From Yersinia canariae (GTDB taxonomy: Bacteria; Pseudomonadota; Gammaproteobacteria; Enterobacterales; Enterobacteriaceae), in NCBI RefSeq assembly GCF_009831415.1, contig NZ_CP043727.1, positions 2,914,001 through 2,978,000 on the forward strand: 64,000 bases of DNA, written 5' to 3'. Within the stretch, counting starts at the first letter, position 1. Each line of letters opens with the position of its first letter. The position numbers and the translations under genes are program-made. Shown here piece after piece: positions 28,307 through 38,400 of this stretch. The notes under the pieces were generated by a model. That model was given only the letters and a program-made list of their open reading frames with translations, was not told the DNA's origin and did no database searches.

Positions 28307-30931
28307 GTGAGGTTTGCTCCTTGGCTATCCTACCTGCTGGCACAGGGTCTGTTGGTCAGCCATTTCGTGTCAGCGGCGGATGAGAATAAACAAGACGAAT
28401 ATGTGTTTGAGGATGCGTTATTACGCGGCTCATCACTCGGCTTGGGCTCCATCTCCCGCTTTAATAAAAAAGACAGTTATGAAGCAGGCAAATACCAAGT
28501 TGATCTCTATATGAACAACAAGTTTGTCGATCGTATCGAACTGATGTTTATTACGAAAGATGACGAAGTTGTTCCGTGCTTGTCAGCATCACAACTGCTG
28601 CAAGCCGGCGTTAATGACAATGTCCTGAAAAACGTCGATCAGGAAGATAACTGTCTGGATTTCAAAACCCTACTACCTGCCAGTGATTATCGCTTCGATT
28701 ATGCCAAGTTGCGTTTTGACTTATCTGTCCCACAACTATTTGTTAAGAACGTCCCGCGTGGTTACGTTGACCCACGCAATCTCACGGCAGGAGAGGCCAT
28801 TGGTTTCAGTAATTATAATTTAAACCAATATCATGTGGGCTATAACAAAGATGGGATTAGACGTAATACTGACTCAAGCTATTTAAGCCTGAACAATGGT
28901 ATCAACACCGGGATGTGGCGTTTTCGTCAACAAGGCTCATTGCGCTATGACTCAACACGTGGCGCAAACTGGACATCTAATCGGTTATATAGCCAACGAG
29001 CCCTGCCCGCGATTGGCAGTGAAGTTACAGTGGGTGAGACATTCAGTTCTGGCCAATTTTTCTCCAGCCTCGGGTTTAGCGGTGTGGCACTGAGTACGGA
29101 TGATCGCATGCTGCCGGAGTCGCAACGGGGTTATGCACCCGTTGTCCGGGGGATTGCCAGAACCAATGCGAAAGTCACGGTATATCAAAATAATCGGCCA
29201 ATTTATCAGAGTACCGTTTCGCCGGGAGCATTTGAATTCAATGACTTATCTGCCACCAACTTTGGCGGCGACCTGACTGTTGAAATTCAGGAAGCCGATG
29301 GCAGTCTAAGCACCTTTCAGGTGCCATTCTCCTCTGTGCCGGAATCATTACGCCCGGGGTATTCCCGCTATAGTTTCGCCGCAGGTCAGGTTCGTGATCT
29401 GAGCAGCCACGAAGTATTTAGTGAACTGACTTACCAGCGCGGGATAAGTAATGCTATTACCGCCAATACCGGGATGCGTGTGGCGTCAGGATATCAGGCC
29501 GTTATGCTGGGTGGCGTTTTCACTCATTATATTGGGGCGCTGGGGCTGGATGCGACCTATTCACATGCCAGCCTTCCCGGCGATGCCGACTCACCTGACA
29601 ATAAACAGCAGAATGGCTGGATGGCGCGGGCCTCTTTTAGCCGAACGTTTGAAGCCACTAACACGACATTATCTGTCGCGGGTTACCGCTATTCCACAGA
29701 AGGTTACCGTGATTTAAGTGATGTGTTGGGCATTCGGGCGGCCAGTAGTGGCAAAGTGTGGAGTTCGGGCACTTATCAACAGCTCAGCCGAGCTGAGATA
29801 TCCCTCAACCAGAACCTCAACAATTATGGTTCGCTGTATTTAACTGCCTCCTCACAGAATTACCGCAATTCGCGTAAGCGAGATACTCAGTTGCAATTGG
29901 GCTATGCCAATACCCTGTGGCGCAATACCAGTTTTAACCTTGCGGTTTCACAACAAAAAACTGGCGGGGGTAACAATGAAACTTACTTTGTCGACCCCGG
30001 CAGTGGTATGCCTGCGGCGAACGGGGCCAATCTTTTCGCGACCAATGAGACAGTGGTACAAATGTCCCTCTCATTCCCATTAGGGGGCAGCCCGCAAGCA
30101 CCTTATATCTCCGCGGGTGCGGTCAATAGCCGGGTCAGCGGTGCCAGCTATCAGACATCACTCGCCGGTGTGATGGGCGATGATCAGTCTGCCAGTTACA
30201 GCATGGACTTCGCCCGCAATGAACAAAACAAGGAAAACACCTTTAGCGGTAGTTTACAAAAACGTTTACCGACCACCAGCCTGAGTGGCAGCGCATCGCG
30301 CAGCCCTGGTTATTGGCAAGGTTCTGCCAGCGCGCGTGGTGCTGTGGCGTTCCACAGCGGCGGTGTCACGTTGGGGCCGTATCTCAGTGATACCTTTGCG
30401 CTGATAGAAGCAAAAGGTGCCAGTGGGGCCAAAGTGATGTATGGCCAAGGAGCAAGAATTGACCGCTTCGGTTATGCCTTAGTTCCAACCTTGACGCCCT
30501 ATCGCTACAACACCATCACCCTCGATCCCGATGGCATGGATTTCAATACTGAACTCCAGGACGGCGAGCGGCAAATTGCGCCTTATGCCGGTTCCGCAGT
30601 GAAGGTCAAATTCCGTACCCTCAGCGGATATCCACTTTTAATCACGGTTAGACTGGCCGATGGTAGCCAAATACCTATGGGCGCGGTGGTGTATATCCCT
30701 GCGGGCACAACCGGTGACAAGAGTGACGATGCCCCACAAAATTTGGAAGTCGGAATGGTCGGCCAAGCCAGTCAGGCGTATTTACGGGCTGAAAATCCCC
30801 GCGGGACGCTCATGCTGGTCTGGGGGGATGCCGCCAATGAACGCTGCCAGTTAGATTACGATTTAGGCACGCCTAAAAATGATAAACAGCTGTATAAACT
30901 CGATGCCTTGTGTGTCGTTACCCAACATTGA
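28307..30931 (+). CDS. Fimbrial outer-membrane usher (FimD/PapC family)
   Basis: The usher forms the outer-membrane pore that recruits chaperone-subunit complexes and polymerises the fimbria. The 874-residue protein begins at a GTG (MRFAPWLSYL) with a signal peptide. Next come the N-terminal domain with VDLYMNNKFVDR, a beta-barrel with PVVRGIARTNAKVTVYQN and the NDLS..GDLTVEIQEADGS plug-type motifs, and C-terminal domains with Cys pairs near the end (RCQLDYDL, DALCVV). Length and domain order are normal for the family. It stands between chaperone and adhesin genes. Confidence 0.92.
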   Translation: MRFAPWLSYLLAQGLLVSHFVSAADENKQDEYVFEDALLRGSSLGLGSISRFNKKDSYEAGKYQVDLYMNNKFVDRIELMFITKDDEVVPCLSASQLLQAGVNDNVLKNVDQEDNCLDFKTLLPASDYRFDYAKLRFDLSVPQLFVKNVPRGYVDPRNLTAGEAIGFSNYNLNQYHVGYNKDGIRRNTDSSYLSLNNGINTGMWRFRQQGSLRYDSTRGANWTSNRLYSQRALPAIGSEVTVGETFSSGQFFSSLGFSGVALSTDDRMLPESQRGYAPVVRGIARTNAKVTVYQNNRPIYQSTVSPGAFEFNDLSATNFGGDLTVEIQEADGSLSTFQVPFSSVPESLRPGYSRYSFAAGQVRDLSSHEVFSELTYQRGISNAITANTGMRVASGYQAVMLGGVFTHYIGALGLDATYSHASLPGDADSPDNKQQNGWMARASFSRTFEATNTTLSVAGYRYSTEGYRDLSDVLGIRAASSGKVWSSGTYQQLSRAEISLNQNLNNYGSLYLTASSQNYRNSRKRDTQLQLGYANTLWRNTSFNLAVSQQKTGGGNNETYFVDPGSGMPAANGANLFATNETVVQMSLSFPLGGSPQAPYISAGAVNSRVSGASYQTSLAGVMGDDQSASYSMDFARNEQNKENTFSGSLQKRLPTTSLSGSASRSPGYWQGSASARGAVAFHSGGVTLGPYLSDTFALIEAKGASGAKVMYGQGARIDRFGYALVPTLTPYRYNTITLDPDGMDFNTELQDGERQIAPYAGSAVKVKFRTLSGYPLLITVRLADGSQIPMGAVVYIPAGTTGDKSDDAPQNLEVGMVGQASQAYLRAENPRGTLMLVWGDAANERCQLDYDLGTPKNDKQLYKLDALCVVTQH

Positions 30932-30945
30932 ATCAGAGAAACAGT

Positions 30946-32280
30946 ATGAATCCCATGACACTTCGCGGTGCCAATCTCCACCAATACAAGTCCCATCTCT
31001 CCCGTGGTTTGCGATTATTTTTTGCACTCGCGTTACTGATCTTTATGCTACCTGGCTATGCCCAATGTGTCTGGAAAGGGGCAAATATTGGAGGCGATAA
31101 TTACGGAGCCTCATTGCAACTAGGCAGCATCAATATCACCAGCAATTACATTCAGCCCGTCGATTCAATTCTGGCGTCCAGTATTATTAGTCTGGTCCCG
31201 GCTCGTTTCTGGTCCGATCCCGAGGCTGTTATCTATGAATGTGATATCGCCGATAAAGACAGTTTATTCGAAGTCTTTGCCACCAATGGCGACAGCAATG
31301 TCGGTGGCTATACCAATATGGGCGACAACTATTTTCAAACCTTTTTCCCTTATACCGCGTTAAAACTGATTCATGTGGATAGTGGCATTGAGTTCACCCG
31401 AATCTGGCAGCAAGTTCCGCTGAAAAAATATGATGTGGTCGGTAATAAAATTCAGATTAAAGGCAAACATTTCACCCAAATCCGCGCGGAATTGAAAAAG
31501 GTCGGCGCGGTAGATCGCACGCCAGGCCCGTCCAGCTGGGGATGTTCAGGACCAGCGGCAGATAACTATTCCGGTAGCTATACCTGCAATCAACCCAATG
31601 GTTATGTGGTGTTCAAAGGGCCCGGCATGCCCGTGCCAGAAACAGGTTATGATTCAGCGACAAATTATCAGACTTGGGGAACAGGCCGCTATATGGCGTT
31701 TGGGATGAATACCTCGCCGGTTTCCATCCTGACGCGTAAAAATACCTGCGTCGTTCGCAATGTAACGCCTTATGTGATTTTCCCCATCATCACCGTAAGT
31801 GAACTCAATGATAATCAAACACGTAGTGCGGATATCACCGTCGATATTGAATGTCAGGCTGGCACCGAATCGGGCATTAATAGCGGACAAACCGCGCTCG
31901 GCATCCAGACTTCATTGCCGGGGTATCTGATAGCGCAAGGGCTAGGATTGGTCAATTCTGCAGGTGGCGTCAGTTACTTGCTTTCAGACCATTATGGTAC
32001 TGACAGCCGTATTGCTACCGGCGTGGGAATAAGCCTCAGTGATAGTAGTGGAAGACCCATGAATTTTGTTGGCTGGGGTGGGTGCGTCAATAATTGTGCT
32101 TCTACATCCAGCGCAGGTTGGTACCCGGTTCTTACCGGGGCTAATGCTAATGGCAGCAATGCTGCGGGTTTCAACAACTATTCACACAACTTCACTGCCA
32201 CATTAAAAAAGCTGCCTAATGGCACCCCAACGGCCGGTAAAGTCGATGCTACCGCCTATGTTTTGGTGAAAATACAATGA
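30946..32280 (+). CDS. Fimbrial tip adhesin-like protein
   Basis: This 444-residue secreted protein is about two and a half times the size of the pilin and fits a two-domain tip adhesin. It has a hydrophobic export signal (residues 28-42, RLFFALALLIFMLPGYAQ), preceded by a long charged N-terminus. An N-terminal receptor domain follows, with several cysteines and aromatic residues up to about residue 250. The C-terminal pilin-like domain starts near RKNTCVVRNVTPYVIF and ends in ATAYVLVKIQ. I cannot tell what it binds. The ATG at 30946 follows an AGAGA motif. The stop overlaps the next chaperone gene by 4 bp (ATGA). Confidence 0.75.
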   Translation: MNPMTLRGANLHQYKSHLSRGLRLFFALALLIFMLPGYAQCVWKGANIGGDNYGASLQLGSINITSNYIQPVDSILASSIISLVPARFWSDPEAVIYECDIADKDSLFEVFATNGDSNVGGYTNMGDNYFQTFFPYTALKLIHVDSGIEFTRIWQQVPLKKYDVVGNKIQIKGKHFTQIRAELKKVGAVDRTPGPSSWGCSGPAADNYSGSYTCNQPNGYVVFKGPGMPVPETGYDSATNYQTWGTGRYMAFGMNTSPVSILTRKNTCVVRNVTPYVIFPIITVSELNDNQTRSADITVDIECQAGTESGINSGQTALGIQTSLPGYLIAQGLGLVNSAGGVSYLLSDHYGTDSRIATGVGISLSDSSGRPMNFVGWGGCVNNCASTSSAGWYPVLTGANANGSNAAGFNNYSHNFTATLKKLPNGTPTAGKVDATAYVLVKIQ

Positions 32281-33017
32281 GAAACTTGTGCCTGTTTTTA
32301 TTGATATTCAGTATTAATCCCCATGCTATCGCGGGGCTCGTTGCAGCTTCAACCCGCATGATTTACCAGCCTGAGTCGCGCGAACGCACACTGATGCTGG
32401 CAAATACCAATGATTACCCGGTCGTGGTACAGACTTGGGTAGATGATGGCGATGTCGACAGCACACCGGACCAAGCCAAGGCTCCTTTTATGGTGTTACC
32501 GGCTGTATTTAAAATGCAGCCAGGGGCCGCACAAGCGCTACGCATTATTAATAAAGGTGACAATTTACCTGGTGATCGGGAGTCAGTTTATTGGCTTAAT
32601 TTGTATGAAATCCCCCCGAAATCACAGCGTAATACAGATGCTTATGCCCAAGTGGCGATGGCAATGAATACACAGATGAAGATTTTCTATCGGCCAGCAG
32701 GACTAACCCCCCAGCCGGCACAAGCAATGAAAGAAGTCAGTTTTACCCTAAAAAAACAGAATAAAGAGTTTGTCCTCACGGCGCATAATCCAACGCCATA
32801 TCACGTTTCTTTCGGCCAGATTCAGCTCAAAAACCGGCAACAAAGCTACACCATCGCGCAGGAGATGAATATGATGATCAGCCCGTTCGCAGAACGGCAA
32901 TATCAATTTGAGCATTCGCCCACCTCACTTAGCGGCGAACAGACTTTGGACTATGTTTATTTCGATGATGCCGGGAATCAGGTAAAAAACAGTCAGTTAG
33001 TTAAAGTGACACCGTAA
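32277..33017 (+). CDS. Fimbrial periplasmic chaperone (PapD/FimC family), second copy
   Basis: A second 246-residue chaperone, only moderately similar to the first, closes the operon. It has a signal peptide (residues 1-19), the STRMIYQPESRERTL start of the mature domain, DRESVYWLNLYEIPP and MKIFYRPAGL. It overlaps the adhesin gene by 4 bp, suggesting translational coupling and a dedicated role in handling the large tip protein, while the first chaperone serves the main pilin. This division of labour is inference from gene order. Confidence 0.87.
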   Translation: MRNLCLFLLIFSINPHAIAGLVAASTRMIYQPESRERTLMLANTNDYPVVVQTWVDDGDVDSTPDQAKAPFMVLPAVFKMQPGAAQALRIINKGDNLPGDRESVYWLNLYEIPPKSQRNTDAYAQVAMAMNTQMKIFYRPAGLTPQPAQAMKEVSFTLKKQNKEFVLTAHNPTPYHVSFGQIQLKNRQQSYTIAQEMNMMISPFAERQYQFEHSPTSLSGEQTLDYVYFDDAGNQVKNSQLVKVTP

Positions 33018-33127
33018 TATTCAGGGCGAGTCTGAATAAAAATCAGATAAAAATTGACAAGTTTGCTGAAAAACAAGCCAATAAGCTCATTCTCTCAGCA
33101 AACGCGCATTTTTAGTGTTTTTCTACT
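33018..33127. other. Spacer between fimbrial operon and second tRNA-Asn
   Basis: A weak hairpin, ATTCAG/CTGAAT, lies just after the chaperone stop, followed by A/T-rich sequence that may end the operon. A second inverted repeat of 8 bp, TTTGCTGA (33062-33069) with TCAGCAAA (33095-33102), precedes the tRNA promoter. No gene is seen. Confidence 0.4.
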
Positions 33128-33156
33128 TTGACAAATGTCATCGCCCTCGCTATTAT
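33128..33156 (+). promoter_or_regulatory. Promoter of the second tRNA-Asn gene
   Basis: TTGACA (33128-33133) and TATTAT (33151-33156) are spaced by 17 bp, as in the first copy. The spacer differs between the copies but the discriminator is nearly the same. Confidence 0.8.
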
Positions 33157-33174
33157 TCGCCTCGTTCACACGAT

Positions 33175-33250
33175 TCCTCTGTAGTTCAGTCGGTAGAACG
33201 GCGGACTGTTAATCCGTATGTCACTGGTTCGAGTCCAGTCAGAGGAGCCA
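33175..33250 (+). tRNA. tRNA-Asn (GTT), second copy
   Basis: The 76-nt sequence is identical to the first copy, including anticodon GTT and encoded CCA. The 17-bp attachment sequence at 33235-33251 is also intact, with no integrase gene or island beside it. Confidence 0.98.
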
Positions 33251-33262
33251 AATTAGAAAAAC

Positions 33263-33289
33263 CCGCTTAGGAAACTAAGCGGTTTTTTT
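33263..33289 (+). terminator. Terminator of the second tRNA-Asn gene
   Basis: Stem arms CCGCTTAG and CTAAGCGG enclose the loop GAAA and run into seven T. It differs from the first copy in loop and closing base pairs. Confidence 0.9.
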
Positions 33290-33321
33290 GCATTTCAGGG
33301 CCATAAATATCTTATCTTTCC

Positions 33322-34101
33322 TTACCGATATCTTTCTGCGGCATGCTGTTGGGCAAAACCCGGTAACATAGCTTGCCGTCCGGCCTGATAAGTTCCCCAC
33401 TGCTCGATATCATGCAACGGAGGGATAGTCACCAATTCGCGGCGATCAAAGCCAACCAATGCGGCATCCACTAACTCCCCGACCTCCATCACCGCTGAAA
33501 GCGTGTTGATATCTGTGCCAGAACGCTGCCAAATTTCAGTCCGTGTTGCTGCGGGTAATACGGCCTGAACATAAACACCTTTAGCTGCCAGCTCAATGCT
33601 AAGCCCCTGAGATAGAAACAGCACAAATGCTTTGGTTGCGCCATAAACAGTCAAACCAAACTCAGGTGCTAAGCCGACTACAGAACCAATATTAATAATG
33701 GCCCCCTCGCCTTTTGCCGCCAAACGTGGAGCAACAGCACTGGCAAGCCGCACCAGCGCGAGGGTGTTAAGGGCGAGCAGTCGCTCAATATCATCCGTTG
33801 TCTGTTCAATAAAACTTCCCCCAATACTCATGCCAGCGTTGTTGACGAGGATCCCGATACGGTTATCATCACGCAACCGCGCCTCTACAATAGCAAGCTC
33901 ATCAGACTGGGTTAAATCAGCCGGCAAAACATCAACAGTAATGCCATTGTTCTGGCGAAGTTCAGTTGCCAATGCTTCCAATCGCACACTATCACGGGCG
34001 ACCAATACGAGGTTATGCCCCCGGCGTGCAAAGCGTTCAGCATAAGTGGCGCCAATGCCAGATGAAGCACCTGTAATAAGAACCGCGGGAATAGTGTTCA
34101 T
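33322..34101 (-). CDS. Short-chain dehydrogenase/reductase (SDR family)
   Basis: This is a classical NAD(P)-dependent SDR enzyme; the substrate is unknown. The 259-residue protein has the cofactor motif TGASSGIG near the start, the NNAG motif (NNAGMSIGG), and the catalytic Tyr and Lys in YGATK. I chose the ATG at 34101 (MNTIPAVLITG), with AAGAGAG upstream. A longer reading to 34143 would run through the palindromic operator. The gene is divergent from a TetR-type regulator, which probably represses it. Confidence 0.88.
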   Translation of the reverse strand: MNTIPAVLITGASSGIGATYAERFARRGHNLVLVARDSVRLEALATELRQNNGITVDVLPADLTQSDELAIVEARLRDDNRIGILVNNAGMSIGGSFIEQTTDDIERLLALNTLALVRLASAVAPRLAAKGEGAIINIGSVVGLAPEFGLTVYGATKAFVLFLSQGLSIELAAKGVYVQAVLPAATRTEIWQRSGTDINTLSAVMEVGELVDAALVGFDRRELVTIPPLHDIEQWGTYQAGRQAMLPGFAQQHAAERYR

Positions 34102-34406
34102 GAAGTTAGCTCTCTTATTGAAATAATAGATGACGATTATCATCTATTTAGATATTATGATTATCATCATCTAAGTGTCAACAATGATTCGCTTGCCCCA
34201 ATAGATTATGTATGTCAGATATAATAAATGTTGACCATCATGAATAATCATTGAAATGGAGCATCAATATGAAATACATCACTTCTTCGGCATGGTCTGG
34301 GGATAGGGAGAGCATAAGTCAACTTATCTATTGATGAGAGGTAACATCTATTGATGTGCTGGCATAGCATACTTTATGATGCTGCCTGCTCAATAAGGAG
34401 AAATGT
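34102..34406. promoter_or_regulatory. Divergent SDR/TetR promoter region
   Basis: This 305-bp region separates the two divergent genes. Near the SDR side lie the two palindromes described at 34126-34174. Near the TetR side the motif ATCTATTGATG occurs twice (around 34325 and 34347), and an AGGAG ribosome-binding site precedes the ATG at 34407. No gene is seen. Confidence 0.5.
34126..34174. promoter_or_regulatory. Palindromic operator candidates of the TetR-type regulator
   Basis: A perfect inverted repeat, ATAGATGA-N6-TCATCTAT, spans 34126-34147. A second, TTAGAT/ATCTAA, spans 34148-34174, and both share the string GATTATCATC. They lie 25 to 75 bp upstream of the SDR start, where binding would block its transcription. 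Confidence 0.6.
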
Positions 34407-34988
34407 ATGGCCCGAGTATCAAAGCAACAGATGGCGCTCAATCGCGAAGCTATCGTACAAACGTCTTCGCAACTCTTTCGCGCCCGAGGTTTGAATGGTG
34501 TCAGTGTTAACGATTTAATGGCTGCGGTCGGGCTGACACACGGCGGATTCTACGGACATTTTACTTCTAAAGATGAACTGGCAGCTATCGCTAGCCGCCA
34601 GGCGCTCAATGATTCCAACACGCGCTGGCAGGAAGTCAGCCGTCAGCCTGAGCAATATAATCTGCGCACTTTGGTGGAGCTTTATCTCTCTCCGACTCAT
34701 CGTGATCATGTAGAAGATGGCTGCGCAATTACTGCATTAGCCAGCGATGTAGCACGTGAGGATAATGAAAAACCAGTATGCGAAGTTTATCTCAGCGGCG
34801 TGAAATCTATGTTAGAACGATTAGAATCGGTTTCTGATATAGAAGATCCTGAACAACGCAAGCAACATGTACTGGCACAACTTGCAATGTTATCTGGCGC
34901 GTTAACACTGGCACGCGCAACGGCTGGAGATAAATTATCAGATGAATTTCTTGCTGCTGCCAAAAAAAGCTTATTAGGTGAAGAGTAA
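34407..34988 (+). CDS. TetR/AcrR family transcriptional regulator
   Basis: This is a ligand-responsive repressor. The 193-residue protein has the N-terminal helix-turn-helix typical of the family (GVSVNDLMAAVGLTHGGFYGHFTSKDEL, residues about 31-58), followed by an all-helical ligand domain. The VEDGCAITALASDVARE stretch near residue 92 resembles that of the subgroup regulating electrophile or reductase genes. It is divergent from an SDR gene whose upstream palindromes are probable operators. The inducer cannot be deduced. Confidence 0.88.
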   Translation: MARVSKQQMALNREAIVQTSSQLFRARGLNGVSVNDLMAAVGLTHGGFYGHFTSKDELAAIASRQALNDSNTRWQEVSRQPEQYNLRTLVELYLSPTHRDHVEDGCAITALASDVAREDNEKPVCEVYLSGVKSMLERLESVSDIEDPEQRKQHVLAQLAMLSGALTLARATAGDKLSDEFLAAAKKSLLGEE

Positions 34989-35479
34989 GTATTATCACTG
35001 CCATCGGATTGTTTGTAATACTTATACGGTGGCGGTAGAACAGTGCGATTTAGCGATAACAACTTTATTTATAAAGGTATTTTAGGCTAATAACATTAAA
35101 TACTATAGATCAGTCAATTATGAAATAAGTTAATTACTTCAGCCAGAGTTAACAAATAATAAAATCACCCATTAAATTTATTTTTTTACATAAATTCATC
35201 ACCTCATTCTTTCTTGATCTAGCGCAAACAACATTTAAGATAGGAAATATCCTACAAGAATATAGATATACCTCTCATATCCTTTCATTGGCCCATCCGG
35301 CACTATAAAAATCACTGATTTTCCTTTTGAAAATAACCAAAACAACAAAACCAACTTATTTTAAATAATTAGTTTCAGTTATTTATAGATTATAAAAATT
35401 AAAGATTATCAAATTTGATAGCGCTAAATAAATAATTTCATTGCGCTATAACCCAATAAAACCAGTGAGGATTATTAAT
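34989..35479. other. AT-rich gap before the autotransporter gene
   Basis: This 491-bp stretch has no credible gene. A loose inverted repeat, AAGTATT/AATACTT, flanks bases 34988-35024 after the regulator stop. The sequence becomes very AT-rich from about 35090 onward, in a manner typical of silenced surface-protein promoters. A GAGG motif precedes the autotransporter start at 35480. Confidence 0.5.
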
Positions 35480-38400
35480 ATGACGTACCAACCTCCACCT
35501 TTAGCTACCTCTAAGAATATCCCCCGGAGAAAGACATTATCTCTGTTAATCTCGGTGGCAGTTTTAGCAAATACAAGCGTTGCCAGTGTTAATGCTGCGA
35601 CCAATGAATGGCGTGGTACGCTATCTCCTGAATGGAGCAATCAGAATAACTGGAGCCTAAATACATTACCCGACAGCAATACTAATGTTTTTATCGATAA
35701 TGGTCATGTTTTATTAGATATTACCGCGGCAAGTTGGGGCTTATCTATAGGCAGCTCCGCAGGAAGTAGCGCCTCAGTTACCGTCAATAATGGTAATGAA
35801 TGGACTCTCGGTCAACCCTTATCCGGCTCCAGCTCTAACGGATTTAAACAATATATTGGTGACCAAGGGGCGGGCACATTGGCGATTGAAAATGGGGCCA
35901 AAGTCTTTTATGCCGCTAACTCGCCGACCATCTTAGGAAATCAAGTTGGCTCTGAAGGTGAAGTCATCGTCAGTGGCCAAGGTTCCACTTGGAGCAGTAT
36001 CTATGCTGATATCTCTCATGCCAGCAATCAAGCCATTGTGCAGATAGGAAATTACGGTTCAGGAAAACTGTCCGTCCTTAACGGTGCCAGTGTCATCACT
36101 CCAAGAGGGCTTTCTATTGCCCAGCAAGAAGGTTCCTCCGGTTCGGTCAAAGTCAGTGGCCAAGGTTCAACTGTGCTATTAGGCTCAGGCTCATTAGGTG
36201 ATACCGGCTGGGCTGGAATATCCATGTTATATGGCGCAGGTGATATCATCGTTGATAACGGCGGTGAGTTAACATTATACGGCGGAATATATTTTGGCCG
36301 AGGGAAAAATAATGCATCGCAGACTCTGACTCTCAGTGGACAAGGCTCTACTATTACCAGCTACGGCGATATCAATAATGTCGAAAGTGGTATTCTTCGC
36401 GTTCAAGACGGTGCGACATTATATTCATTACGCAGCCCGGGAAATGCCTTTATTGCTCAAGGCCAAGGCGTAATTGGCAGAGGTGGTAGCAGTAATACGG
36501 GCGATGCTTATGCCTATATTACGGGCAATGGTTCGTCATGGCATATGGACCAAGATGTGATAATCGGTTATTTGGCAAATGGTCATTTAATTATCTCTGA
36601 CGGCGCGACAGTTGATAATGAACTCGGCCGCATCGGGCTAAAAGCGGGTTATTCTGGCACTATTAACGTCAGTGATGTCGGTTCTGTCTGGAATAACCGT
36701 GGGGATGTCACTCTGGGAAGTGTTGGTGATGGCGTGTTGACTGTCTCTAATGGCGGAGTAGTTAATGTCAGTAATAATCTGGTAATTGCTGAACAAGCAG
36801 GTTCGACCGGCACACTTAATTTCGGTTCCGCTGAAAATCAGTCTGCAACTGCGAGTGGCATAATAAATGCCAATCAAATAAATTTTGGTGCGGGTAATGG
36901 CCGTGTCGTATTTAATCATACCGATCCTGACTACTATTTTGAGCACCTTCTAAATGGAACGGGCACTGTTATTGTCCATAACGGCATGACTCAATTTAAC
37001 CATCGACAAACTTATGCTGGCCAAACTGAAGTCCATAATGGCGGATTATTAAAAGCCGGTATTGACCATGCGTTTAGCTCCACTTCAAATTACGACATCC
37101 GCCATGGTGGCGTATTGGATTTGGCCGGTTATGACCAAACACTCGCCAGCCTGAGCAATGCCGGTATGGTGAGTTTTAACGGCGTGCCGGGAACTGTACT
37201 AAGCGTAATGGGTAATTACATTGGCAATAATGGGGTTTTGAGCTTCAACACTGTACTGAATGACGACACCTCCGCCTCCGATAAACTGGTGGTCAATGGC
37301 AATACCTCCGGCACGACCAAAGTGAGTGTCACCAATGTGGGCGGCAGTGGCGCACAAACCTTGAATGGCATTGAATTAGTCCAAGTTAATGGTAGCTCTG
37401 ACGGTGAGTTTGTGAAGAATGGCCGCATTGTTGCTGGCGCATTTGATTACTCACTGGCTCGCGGTACAGGAACAAATGCCAGTCATTGGTATCTGACCAA
37501 TCTGCTTTCACCGGTAATATCAGAGCCAGAACCAATGCCGGAGCCAAAATCACCAACCGAACCTAATGACCCGCCAACGATGATTGAGCGCCCTGAAGCG
37601 GCTGGCTACAGCGCTAATCTGGCGGCGGCCAACAATATGTTTGTCACCCGACTCCATGATCGTCTCGGGGAAACGCAATACATTGATGCCCTGACTGGCG
37701 AGCAGAAAGTCACTAGCTTATGGTTACGCAATGAAGGCGGGAATACCCGTTCACGCGATAACCAAAAACAGTTAGGCACGCAAGCCAACCGCTATGTCTT
37801 ACAACTCGGCGGTGATATTGCACAGTGGAGTAACAATGAGCTGGATCGTTTCCATCTCGGGGTAATGGCCGGTTACGGCAAGAGTAAGAACAAAACCGAG
37901 TCGCGGATTTCCGGTTACAACGCGCGCTCATCCGTTGATGGCTATAGCCTCGGGATGTACAGCACTTGGTTTGCCAATAAAGCGGATAAATCAGGTTGGT
38001 ATGTGGATAGCTGGGCACAATACAGTTGGTTCAATAATACTGTTGACGGCCAGTATTTAAATACTGAAGAGTACAAATCTAAAGGAGTAACGGCGTCGAT
38101 CGAGAGCGGATATACCTTTAAAATCGGTGAAAATACTGCCAAAAATGCCACTTACTTTATCCAGCCCAAAGCCCAAATTATCTGGATGGGCGTAAAAGCA
38201 GACAATCACCAAGAAGCTAATGGCACCAATGTCTCCGGCGAAGGTGATGGCAATATCCAGACCCGTCTGGGGGCGAAAGCTTTTATGAATGGTTTCCATG
38301 AAAGTAATAAAGGTAAAGATCGGGTATTCCAACCGTTTATTGAAGTTAACTGGATCCATAATAGTAAAGACTTTGGTGCCCAGATGGACGGCATGTCAGT

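Larger units (their letters stand above)
33128..33289 (+). repeat. Direct repeat of tRNA-Asn transcription unit, right copy
   Basis: This is the partner of the repeat at 21360-21521. The direct orientation means that recombination between the two would excise the 11.8-kb segment with the EvgAS-like and fimbrial genes and leave one tRNA gene. Confidence 0.85.
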
